Shown here: positions 1 to 5,920 of the stretch, one piece after another
Layout of the letters: every line of letters begins with the position of its first letter
Numbering within the stretch: position 1 is the first letter of the stretch
NCBI GenBank assembly: GCA_934533005.1
Contig: CAKTBC010000101.1
Location: 1-6,100 of the forward strand
From: an uncultured Oscillospiraceae bacterium
Lineage (GTDB): Bacteria; Bacillota; Clostridia; Oscillospirales; Oscillospiraceae
Length of the DNA: 6,100 bases
Direction: 5' to 3'
Translations under genes and position numbers: made by a program
Notes under the pieces: model-generated
Told to the model about the DNA's origin: nothing
Database searches by the model: none
The model's input: only the letters and a program-made list of their open reading frames with translations

Positions 1-116
1 CCGTGGATGTCCGATATGGCGATGACGCGGGAATGATCGTCAAACGTCGGGTGCGCGACGGTATAGGTGTTGTTAGGGTAAGCGGGATTATCGTAAAAAT
101 GCGTTATAAAGTCCAT
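1..116 (-). CDS. Metallophosphoesterase, N-terminal part (runs off left edge)
   Basis: Only the first 38 codons plus two bases are in the window. Translation from the ATG at 116-114 ends in VIAISDIHG (residues 31-39, the glycine codon being cut). This is the first metal-binding block (Asp-x-His-Gly) of calcineurin-like metallophosphoesterases, which hydrolyse phosphate esters at a two-metal centre. The roughly 30-residue lead-in before this block is longer than in minimal family members and contains no recognised motif. The start codon lies inside the last codons of the upstream phosphatase-acetyltransferase gene (13-base overlap, different frame), preceded by a purine-rich GGTGATGGA, so translational coupling is likely. 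The substrate cannot be told from this fragment; protein phosphatase-like and nucleotide-directed members share the motif. The family call is fairly secure although the second and later metal-ligand blocks are outside the window. Confidence 0.8.
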   Translation of the reverse strand, partial: MDFITHFYDNPAYPNNTYTVAHPTFDDHSRVIAISDIH

Positions 117-1237
117 TCCATCACCAAAAGGTCGCCGAGCGCCCCGGCCTCCGTGCCGACGCGCGTGAAGCCCGCCTTTTCATAAAATCCGAGCGCGGGG
201 TTTTCCGGCGCAACGGTGAGGCGCATCGCTCGCCGTCCGAGCTGGCGGAAGCGCATGGCCGCGGTGCCGACAAGCTGGATGCCGCAGTGGTGGCCGCGCA
301 GCTCCGGCACAACATACAAAAATGCGATCCAGCCGATGCCGCGCTCGCGCCCCCGGCGCTCATCGAGCGAGAGAATGCCGGCAAATTCGTCCTCGAACAG
401 AGCCTCCGTAATGCACCCCGGCGCTTCGGCGCTGTGGAGCTGCGCGCTCAAATAGCACGCCGAGGCGTCGAAGCCCTCGGTCGTGCCGTGGGCGCAGCGC
501 CAGGCATCGCGGTAGCAGGCGATGTAGCGCTCCTGCCCGGCAGCGAGATCAAACGGGCGATAGCGCAGATCGTAGCAGCGCGGGCCGTCCGCCTCGCCGT
601 TTTCCCGGAAGGGCGTATACGGCGGGGCGGGAAGATGCGTCGTGTCGTTCACGTAGATAACGGAGAATGTGTCGTTTTCAAAGCGCAGCAGCGTTACGGA
701 CGTGTTGTTCACGAGTGGGACATCCTCGGAGATGCGTTCGCTCGGCACGCCGAGAATGCGCGATAAAAAAGCGCGGATCGCCATGCCGTGGCACGCGACG
801 GCGACGGTTTTTTCGTCGTTCGCGCGGGCAATGTCCGTCATGGCGGCGAGCATGCGTTCTTGCACCGCGGTGTGCGCTTCGCTGCCCGGCACATGCCAGC
901 GCTCGGGATCGTGGAGAAACGCGCGCTTGAGCTCCGGCGATTCGAAATTCACCTCGCCCCAGGGCCGCATCTCCCACGCGCCGAAGCACATTTCGATGAG
1001 GCGCTTGTCCACAAAAACGGGGATGTCCCGCCCGCCCGCGATGGCGGCGGCGGTTTCCTCCGCGCGGCGAAGGGGGCTGGTGTAGACGGCGGCGAGCGGC
1101 GTTTCGGCAAAGCGCTTCGTGAGATACGGAAGCTGGGCTTTGCCGTCGGCGGTGAGATCCACGTCGGTCTGCCCCTGCACGCGGCGAAAAAGATTGCCCT
1201 CGGACTGGCCGTGGCGGACAAGGAATATTTGGGTCAT
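104..1237 (-). CDS. Histidine phosphatase - GNAT acetyltransferase fusion protein
   Basis: A 377-residue two-domain protein without signal peptide or membrane segment, so cytoplasmic. Residues 1 to about 200 are a histidine phosphatase (phosphoglycerate mutase-like) domain: LVRHGQSEGN gives the phospho-accepting His9 with Arg8, TSPLRRAEET (53-62) the second phosphate-binding arginine, IEMCFGAWE (81-89) the acidic block, and ACHG (148-151) the second catalytic histidine. Residues from about 220 to 377 are a GNAT domain, with the acetyl-CoA loop near RGHHCGIQL (314-322) and a clear late motif PENPALGFYEKAGF (344-357). The third position of the loop, often glycine, is His317. The ATG at 1237 was chosen because AAGGGAG lies nine bases upstream; the frame is open back to 1318 but that part holds the promoter. 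Phosphatase and acetyl-acceptor substrates are unknown. Such families include sugar-phosphate, cobalamin-pathway and small-molecule enzymes, and nothing nearby decides between them. Confidence 0.88.
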   Translation of the reverse strand: MTQIFLVRHGQSEGNLFRRVQGQTDVDLTADGKAQLPYLTKRFAETPLAAVYTSPLRRAEETAAAIAGGRDIPVFVDKRLIEMCFGAWEMRPWGEVNFESPELKRAFLHDPERWHVPGSEAHTAVQERMLAAMTDIARANDEKTVAVACHGMAIRAFLSRILGVPSERISEDVPLVNNTSVTLLRFENDTFSVIYVNDTTHLPAPPYTPFRENGEADGPRCYDLRYRPFDLAAGQERYIACYRDAWRCAHGTTEGFDASACYLSAQLHSAEAPGCITEALFEDEFAGILSLDERRGRERGIGWIAFLYVVPELRGHHCGIQLVGTAAMRFRQLGRRAMRLTVAPENPALGFYEKAGFTRVGTEAGALGDLLVMEWTL

Positions 1238-1240
1238 GTA

Positions 1241-1269
1241 TTGCCACTCCCTTGGAAATGGGTTATAAT
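1241..1269 (+). promoter_or_regulatory. Predicted sigma-A promoter for the GT-csaB operon
   Basis: TTGCCA (1241-1246, one mismatch to TTGACA), a 17-base spacer, then a perfect TATAAT (1264-1269), in an AT-rich patch within GC-rich DNA. The expected start point is near 1276, leaving about 84 bases of leader before the GTG at 1360. The element lies inside the 5' leader of the divergent gene, next to that gene's ribosome binding site. Predicted from sequence only. Confidence 0.7.
1247..1253 (-). promoter_or_regulatory. Ribosome binding site of the phosphatase-GNAT gene
   Basis: AAGGGAG on the minus strand, nine bases before the ATG at 1237-1235. It decides the start: the in-frame upstream ATG at 1318 has no such site and lies above the predicted transcription start. 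Confidence 0.75.
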
Positions 1270-1283
1270 ATTTATTCCATGTT

Positions 1284-1313
1284 AGTATAGCACAGACTAC
1301 CGCTGCGGGGCAA
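1284..1313 (-). promoter_or_regulatory. Predicted sigma-A promoter for the phosphatase-GNAT operon
   Basis: On the minus strand, TTGCCC (1313-1308), an 18-base spacer and TATACT (1289-1284), with TG one base upstream of the -10 box making an extended -10 element. The expected start point is near 1277, giving a leader of about 40 bases. It overlaps the transcribed leader of the divergent GT-csaB gene. The -35 match is weaker than that of the opposing promoter, but the extended -10 can compensate. Confidence 0.6.
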
Positions 1314-1346
1314 GACAACAGGCCGCGGAATTTGTCCGGGAGGGCG

Positions 1347-1353
1347 AAAGGAG
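1347..1353 (+). promoter_or_regulatory. Ribosome binding site deciding a GTG start
   Basis: AAAGGAG ending six bases before the GTG at 1360-1362. The next residues, KTVHLISGGDAGG, are the classic first strand and loop of a GT4 glycosyltransferase, so the GTG start is well supported. Confidence 0.85.
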
Positions 1354-1359
1354 CCGAGC

Positions 1360-3498
1360 GTGAAAACCGTACATCTCATCAGCGGCGGCGACGCCGGCGG
1401 CGCGCGCACCCACGTGCTCCGGCTGCTCGGCGAGCTGAACAAAACCGGCCAAGCGCCGCTTCTTTGTCTGGGCGGCGGCGTCCTTGCCGACGGCGCGCGC
1501 GAGCGAGGCATTCCCTGCAAAACGCTCACCGGCAGCTTTTTCGCGCAGCTTCGCGAGGCGCGGCGATTCATCCGCTCCGAAGGATTCGATCTCGTCCGCT
1601 GCCACGGAAGCCGCGCCAATCTGACGGCGGCGCTGCTCCGGGGCTCTCTCGGTGTGCCGGTCGTCTCGACGATCCACAGCGATCACCGGCTCGACTATCT
1701 GCACCGCCCGCTCTCCCGCCTTGTCTATGGCACGCTCAACGCTCTGGCGCTTCGGCACATGGACGCACTTGTATGTGTTTCAAAAGCGATGCGCGATACG
1801 TACGCCGCCCGCGGGTTCCGGCGCGGGAAGCTCTTTTTCATCTATAACGGCGTGGATATGAATGCGCCGTTCCCGGAGGCGAGCCGGGAGGACTTTCTCG
1901 CCGCGCACGGCATCGCCGCCGCGCCGGGCGATATTCTCGCCGGGACCGCGGCACGGTTCGATGCGGTGAAGGATCTTTCCACGATGCTGCGCGGCTTTGC
2001 CGCCGCTGCAAAGGAGGAGCCGCGGCTTCGTCTTATCCTTGCCGGAACCGGCGCGGAGGAGGAAGCGCTCCGCGCGCTCGCAAGGGAGCTCGGCGTTTCC
2101 GATCGCGTCCACTTTACCGGCTGGCTCAGCGACACAGACGCGCTTTACGCGAGTTTGGATATCTGCCTTCTCACGTCCCTTTCGGAGACATTTCCCTACG
2201 CGCTCACCGACGCGGCAAAATTTTGCGTCCCGGTCATCGCGACCGCCGTGGGCGGTGTACCGGAGCTTGTGGAGGATGGCGTTCACGGCCTTCTCCTTGC
2301 CCCCGGCGATACCGCCGCGCTCGCGGCAGACATTTTGACGCTTTCCCGGGACACGGCGCTGCGAAAGAAACTCGGTGCGGCGCTCCACGACCGGACGGCA
2401 AAGGAGTTTTCTCTCTCCGCCATGGCGGAGAGAGAAAGAGAGATATGCCGCGCCGTCCTCTCGCCCCGGCGGGAGGTCGTGATCGCCGGAGCCTACGGCG
2501 GCGGCAACCGCGGCGATGAGCTGATGCTCGAAAACCTTCTGCGCGATGTCCGCGCCGCGGCGCCGGAGTGTGCCGTCACGGTGCTCTCGCGCCGCGCGAA
2601 GGAGACGGCGCGCCGGTCTGATGTTGACAGCTTGTATTTTCTGCGCTTTCCCGCCATTGCGCACCGGATGAAAAATGCGCGCGCACTTATCTTCGGCGGC
2701 GGAAATCTTTTGCAGGACGCGACGTCCCGCCGTTCGCTTGCCTACTATCTCGCGCTGCTGCGGCAGGGAAAACGCCGCGGCTGCCGCACGCTTTTATACG
2801 GCGCGGGGCTTGGCCCGCTCTCAGCGCACGGCTGGGAGAAATGCGCTGCGGCGCTGAACGAATGCGCCGATACGATCGTCTTTCGGGAGAGAGAGAGCCT
2901 TGCCGCGGCGAGAGAACACGGCGTGAAAGCGCCGGAGCTCGTGCTCGGCGCGGACGGCGCGCTGGAAACGGACGTATCCGCTGCGCCGAAGGAGGATGTC
3001 CTGTTCGTCTGCCCCCGGGAGGGCCGCGGCGCGCCGCCGTTCCCGGCGGAGTATGCCCGCGCCGCCGCGGCGCTGGGTGCAAAGCGGGGCTGGAAGGTGC
3101 GCTATGTTGCCATGAACGTCCGGCAGGATCTGCCGCTTTGCCGCGCGCTGGCCAAAGAGACCGGCGGCGAGGCGATCGAAGCACCGGAGGACACGGCGGC
3201 GCTCACACGGCTTTTTGCCGCGGCGCAGTTCACGGTATCCATGCGGCTGCACGCGCTTACGCTCTCGTATCTCGCTGGAACGCCCGTGCTTGGCATCGAC
3301 GGCGACGGACGCATCGCGGCGTTTGCCGCTGAGTGCGGCATGCCGTACCGAACCGCGGAACAAGGCGGAGATATTGCCGCCGCACTCGAAGCGGCAATCG
3401 AGGCGAAAGCGCCGGGCACGGAGCAGTGGAGCGACCGGCTCGCGGCGGGACGCGCCGCGCTTGCCCGCGCGCTTCGTGAAAAGGAGAAAAAATCATGA
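1360..3498 (+). CDS. csaB: GT4 glycosyltransferase - CsaB pyruvyltransferase fusion
   Basis: A 712-residue protein roughly the length of two complete enzymes. Residues 1 to about 365 are a GT-B glycosyltransferase of family GT4: the glycine-rich loop SGGDAGGARTH (8-18), donor-phosphate residues Arg199 and Lys204 in ARFDAVKD, the donor-site stretch SETFPYALTDAA (275-286), and the C-terminal FSLSAMAER helix (350-358). The usual E-x7-E reads Glu276-x7-Asp284. Residues from about 372 to 700 resemble CsaB, which transfers pyruvate from phosphoenolpyruvate to an N-acetylmannosamine of the secondary wall polymer so that SLH-domain proteins can bind: GAYGGGNRGDELML (377-390), FGGGNLLQDATSRRSLAYYL (445-464) and VSMRLHALTLSYLAGTPVLG (626-645). 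By inference one polypeptide would both glycosylate and pyruvylate the wall polymer precursor at the cytoplasmic membrane face. No membrane segment is seen. Its TGA overlaps the next ATG. The glycosyltransferase donor is unknown. Confidence 0.88.
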   Translation: MKTVHLISGGDAGGARTHVLRLLGELNKTGQAPLLCLGGGVLADGARERGIPCKTLTGSFFAQLREARRFIRSEGFDLVRCHGSRANLTAALLRGSLGVPVVSTIHSDHRLDYLHRPLSRLVYGTLNALALRHMDALVCVSKAMRDTYAARGFRRGKLFFIYNGVDMNAPFPEASREDFLAAHGIAAAPGDILAGTAARFDAVKDLSTMLRGFAAAAKEEPRLRLILAGTGAEEEALRALARELGVSDRVHFTGWLSDTDALYASLDICLLTSLSETFPYALTDAAKFCVPVIATAVGGVPELVEDGVHGLLLAPGDTAALAADILTLSRDTALRKKLGAALHDRTAKEFSLSAMAEREREICRAVLSPRREVVIAGAYGGGNRGDELMLENLLRDVRAAAPECAVTVLSRRAKETARRSDVDSLYFLRFPAIAHRMKNARALIFGGGNLLQDATSRRSLAYYLALLRQGKRRGCRTLLYGAGLGPLSAHGWEKCAAALNECADTIVFRERESLAAAREHGVKAPELVLGADGALETDVSAAPKEDVLFVCPREGRGAPPFPAEYARAAAALGAKRGWKVRYVAMNVRQDLPLCRALAKETGGEAIEAPEDTAALTRLFAAAQFTVSMRLHALTLSYLAGTPVLGIDGDGRIAAFAAECGMPYRTAEQGGDIAAALEAAIEAKAPGTEQWSDRLAAGRAALARALREKEKKS
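2408..2437. repeat. Perfect 30-bp palindrome in the GT-CsaB linker region
   Basis: The left arm TTTCTCTCTCCGCCA (2408-2422) is followed without spacer by its exact reverse complement (2423-2437). One further pair outward (2407 and 2438) would be a G-U wobble in RNA. The RNA can form a 13-bp stem with a CAUG loop. That AUG (2422-2424) is the in-frame Met355 codon, and AAAGGAG lies at 2400-2406. No T-run follows in either direction, so it is not a standard terminator. It encodes the end of the glycosyltransferase domain (residues 350-360), shortly before the CsaB domain begins. Confidence 0.9.
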
Positions 3499-4307
3499 TT
3501 TATATCGATCAGCACATTCATTGCCAGAGCTCGCCGGATTCGCACACGCCGCTGCGCGAAATGGCGGCGGCGGCGCGCGACCACGGCATGAGCGCCGTGT
3601 GCTTCACCGACCATATCGACATGGATTTCGGCGATCTCGGGGATCTGCGCTGGGAGACGCGAAAGGACGTGCTGCGCACGGCCTGGGCGGATGTGCGCGA
3701 AAACCCCGTGGAGGGCATTACCGTCCGCTGCGGCATCGAGCTCGGCGAGGCGAACCACGACCCGGGAGCGGCGAAGGAAGCCGCGATGGAGCCGGGGCTG
3801 GACTTCGTTCTCGGCTCGCTGCACAATCTGCGCGGGCAGCCGGACTTTTACGAGTATCCGTACGAATCCGAAGAGCAATGCATGCAGCTCAACCGGGAGT
3901 ATCTCGCAGAGCTCCTGGAGCTGACGGAGTTTCCGTACTTTGACGTGATGGCGCACATCGGGTATACGTCCCGGTATATGCACCGCGACGGCTTTGCCGC
4001 CGAGATCACGGCGGAAAACTGCCACGACGAGCTCGCGGCAATCTTTGAAGCGCTCATCGCACAGGGGCGCGGCATCGAGATCAACGTATCCGGCCTGCGC
4101 ACCGGCCACACGAGCAACCCGAACGCTTCGGCGCTTGCGCTCTATTACGATCTCGGCGGCGGGATCATCACGCTCGGCAGCGACGCCCACGAGGCAAAGG
4201 ACGCTTCCATCGGCATCCGTGAGGGTGCGGAGCTGCTGCGGAGCATCGGCTTTCGGTACTACACGGTGTTCGAGCAGAGAAAGGCTTCGTTCCTGCCGCT
4301 GGAATAA
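3495..4307 (+). CDS. hisJ: PHP-domain phosphatase, HisJ (histidinol-phosphatase) family
   Basis: A 270-residue protein of normal HisJ-family length. Metal-ligand motifs of the PHP fold appear in order: DQHIHCQSSPDS (5-16; His7, His9), FTDHID (37-42; His40), CGIELGE (79-85), GSLHNL (107-112; His110), DVMAHIGY (150-157; His154) and GSDAHEAKD (228-236; Asp230, His232). HisJ-type enzymes remove phosphate from L-histidinol phosphate, the penultimate step of histidine synthesis. No other his gene is in the window, so another phosphate ester substrate is possible and the symbol is tentative. The PHP tyrosine phosphatases of capsule operons (CpsB/YwqE) were considered because of the csaB neighbour, but the spacing and the H-x-H...SPDS opening fit HisJ better. 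The ATG overlaps the upstream TGA as ATGA, and AAGGAG (3481-3486) lies eight bases before it, so translation is probably coupled. Confidence 0.82.
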   Translation: MIYIDQHIHCQSSPDSHTPLREMAAAARDHGMSAVCFTDHIDMDFGDLGDLRWETRKDVLRTAWADVRENPVEGITVRCGIELGEANHDPGAAKEAAMEPGLDFVLGSLHNLRGQPDFYEYPYESEEQCMQLNREYLAELLELTEFPYFDVMAHIGYTSRYMHRDGFAAEITAENCHDELAAIFEALIAQGRGIEINVSGLRTGHTSNPNASALALYYDLGGGIITLGSDAHEAKDASIGIREGAELLRSIGFRYYTVFEQRKASFLPLE

Positions 4308-4353
4308 TTTACTGGAAGAATTTAAAAGATAAAGCAAAGGAGATATATACAAC

Positions 4354-4797
4354 ATGATTGTCATTGCATCCGATCACGGCGGTTACGCTCTCAAGCAGGA
4401 GCTGATGGCGCATCTGAAGGAAAAGGGCGTCGAGTTTGAGGACATCGGCACCTATTCCGAGACGAGCTGCAACTACCCCGAATACGCCGGGCGCGCCGCG
4501 CGCGGCGTTGCGGAGGGGAAATATGAGAAGGGCATTCTCGTGTGCGGCACGGGCATCGGCATGTCGCTTGCGGCGAACAAGATCCCCGGCATCCGCTGCG
4601 CGCTTTTGTCCGACTGCTTCAGCGCGGAGATGTGCCGTGCGCACAACAACGCGAACATGTGCGCGCTCGGCGGGCGCGTTACCGGCCCTGAGCTTGCCAA
4701 GCGCATGGTCGATCTTTTCCTCACAACGGAGTTTCTCGGCGGCCGCCATGCCGCGCGCGTGGACATGATCACCGCGCTCGAAAACCATGATCATTAA
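4354..4797 (+). CDS. rpiB: Ribose-5-phosphate isomerase B
   Basis: A 147-residue protein, full length for RpiB, which interconverts ribose 5-phosphate and ribulose 5-phosphate in the non-oxidative pentose phosphate pathway. It opens with IASDHGGYALK (4-14; Asp7, His8). It has the catalytic-cysteine and phosphate loop VCGTGIGMSLAANK (63-76; Cys64), then RAHNNANMCALGGR (95-108; His97, Asn98), and FLGGRHAARVDMI (127-139; Arg131, His132). All key residues of the RpiB/LacAB family are present. The second half of the NYPEYA block (40-45) favours RpiB over galactose-6-phosphate isomerase subunits, as does being a single gene rather than a pair. The 46-base gap upstream is AT-rich, has no hairpin, and holds AAAGGAG at 4336-4342, eleven bases before the ATG. 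No separate promoter is convincing, so read-through from the csaB promoter is likely. Confidence 0.95.
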   Translation: MIVIASDHGGYALKQELMAHLKEKGVEFEDIGTYSETSCNYPEYAGRAARGVAEGKYEKGILVCGTGIGMSLAANKIPGIRCALLSDCFSAEMCRAHNNANMCALGGRVTGPELAKRMVDLFLTTEFLGGRHAARVDMITALENHDH

Positions 4798-5905
4798 GGG
4801 CCACCGCGTATACCGCGGCCACCGCGGCGCAGGGCGCAGCGGCTCGCCGATCCTGCTCACGATCCTTGTGCTGGTGTTTCTGGGGCTGCTGCTCACGTTC
4901 TCGCTGCTGCCGGAGTACGTTGTCTACCACCGCGACGGCGTGGAGATGGTCGTGCCGATGCTGCAGGAGAACGGACAGGGGTATACGGTGGAGGGCATTT
5001 CCGCCCCTGTGCCCTATGCCGGGGACGCTACGGCTACCGTTCAGGTCGCCGAGCCGGATTACACCAACGTTTCGCTCGCGAGCAGCGCGGGGCTCAAGTA
5101 TCTGAACGGGTACTATGTCCCGTTCTCCAAGGTGAACGCCACGGGACTGGACACGGCGGTCAAGGAGGCCGAGCGCAGCGGCGTGAAGGGGCTCGTGCTG
5201 GAAATGAAGGATGAGAGCGGCAAGCTCGCGTGGATGTCCGGCGTGGCGACGGCGTCGTCCAACGCCGCGAACAGCACCTGGGACCCGACGGCGTATCTGA
5301 GCGAGCTCAAGGCGCAGGGCTGGACGATTACAGCGGAGATTTGCTGCGCTGTGGACACGCTGCTCGCCTCGGCCAACCCCGACGTTGCCTTGCGCGACCG
5401 CACGGGCGCGCCCTATGTGGACGAATCCGGCGGCTGGGTCGATCTCTGGAACCGCGACGTGCGCACGTATATTGAAGAGCTCTGCACCGATCTCATGGCG
5501 ATGGGTGTGGACGAGATCATCCTCTCCCGTGTGGAGCATCCGCTCGCCGAGGTCATGTACACGCGCGAAATTGCCTCCAACCTCAACCGCGAGGCGTTCT
5601 GTATGAACTTCTCCATCGCCGTGCGCGACGCGATCAACAAAACCTTGCAGGATAAGGGCGTTCATCTGAGCGCGCGCGTGCCGCACGATGTGCTCACGAC
5701 CGGCACCGATAACGGCCAGTCGATGGACAACTTCCTCAAGGTCTACGACCGGCTCGTCATTGAAACCGAGACCTACAGCGACGACGCGCCGCTCTTTACC
5801 GAGAAGAAGATCGACAGTACGCTCCGCTTTGTGCCGCAGATGACGTGGACGTTCGGCGGCGGCTCGTGGATCCTTGACCCGACCGTCGGCGCAACGAATG
5901 GATAA
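4787..5905 (+). CDS. Membrane-anchored DUF4015-like glycoside-hydrolase-fold protein
   Basis: A 372-residue protein with a basic cytoplasmic N-terminus (1-19), one hydrophobic segment (about 21-42) without lipobox, and a large extracellular region from about residue 45. From about 105 it resembles the putative glycoside hydrolase family DUF4015 (PF13200): LNGYYVPFSKVN (106-117), GLVLEMKDESGKLAW (135-149), then ALRDRTGAPYVDESGGWVDL (201-220) and MGVDEIILSRVEHP (239-252). In that last block relatives usually read close to DEIQFDYVRFP; here the Asp and Arg are replaced by Ser248 and Glu250, so sugar cleavage is doubtful. The late barrel motif is also not recognisable (LVIETETY, 323-330). The ATG is the first start available after an in-frame stop at 4766-4768. 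It overlaps rpiB by 11 bases and lacks a good ribosome binding site, suggesting reinitiation after rpiB. A role at the cell wall is inferred; substrate unknown. Confidence 0.75.
   Translation: MIIKGHRVYRGHRGAGRSGSPILLTILVLVFLGLLLTFSLLPEYVVYHRDGVEMVVPMLQENGQGYTVEGISAPVPYAGDATATVQVAEPDYTNVSLASSAGLKYLNGYYVPFSKVNATGLDTAVKEAERSGVKGLVLEMKDESGKLAWMSGVATASSNAANSTWDPTAYLSELKAQGWTITAEICCAVDTLLASANPDVALRDRTGAPYVDESGGWVDLWNRDVRTYIEELCTDLMAMGVDEIILSRVEHPLAEVMYTREIASNLNREAFCMNFSIAVRDAINKTLQDKGVHLSARVPHDVLTTGTDNGQSMDNFLKVYDRLVIETETYSDDAPLFTEKKIDSTLRFVPQMTWTFGGGSWILDPTVGATNG
4799..4826 (+). repeat. Short direct repeat in the basic N-terminus
   Basis: GGCCACCGCG occurs at 4799-4808 and again at 4817-4826, an 18-base period. 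It encodes Gly-His-Arg twice within the positively charged tail before the membrane segment. Small and possibly just codon bias on a repetitive basic tail. Confidence 0.5.
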
Positions 5906-5911
5906 AGGAGG
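5904..5911 (+). promoter_or_regulatory. Ribosome binding site deciding a TTG start
   Basis: AAAGGAGG, the strongest Shine-Dalgarno sequence in the window, overlaps the TAA stop (5903-5905) of the preceding gene and ends nine bases before TTG at 5921. No ATG or GTG occurs in this frame up to the window end, so TTG is the supported start. Confidence 0.85.
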
Positions 5912-5920
5912 AAGCGCGCT

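Noticed and set aside
287..766. A 159-codon plus-strand open frame opposite the phosphatase-GNAT gene
   Set aside because: The minus-strand frame carries catalytic motifs of two known families; this one has none and no ribosome binding site worth noting.
1253..1279. TGGAA-N17-TTCCA inverted repeat centred on the plus-strand -10 box
   Set aside because: Its position would suit a repressor operator, but arms of only five bases in a 27-base span are easily due to chance and do not extend.
1238..1318. N-terminal extension of the phosphatase-GNAT protein to an ATG at 1318
   Set aside because: The added 27 residues are encoded by the promoter region, lie above the predicted transcription start, and precede the usual family start TQIFLVRHG.
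2408..2437. The palindrome as an intrinsic transcription terminator
   Set aside because: No T-run follows on either strand, and it sits inside a gene whose downstream half is clearly translated in the same frame.
1780..2664. A 294-codon open frame on the minus strand
   Set aside because: Antisense to conserved GT4 motifs; composition is that of a shadow frame.
4321..4349. TTTAAA-17-TATATA as a promoter for rpiB
   Set aside because: The predicted start would fall at or after the rpiB ATG, and the elements coincide with an AT-rich ribosome binding region.
3102..4364. A 420-codon open frame on the minus strand
   Set aside because: It lies antisense to the C-terminus of CsaB and the whole PHP gene, both with clear family motifs; its translation shows no recognised motif and is arginine/alanine-rich, as expected from GC-rich codon bias.
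4497..4512. A short GC-only palindrome in rpiB
   Set aside because: Alternating GC runs of this length are expected in such GC-rich coding DNA and encode ordinary alanine/arginine residues.
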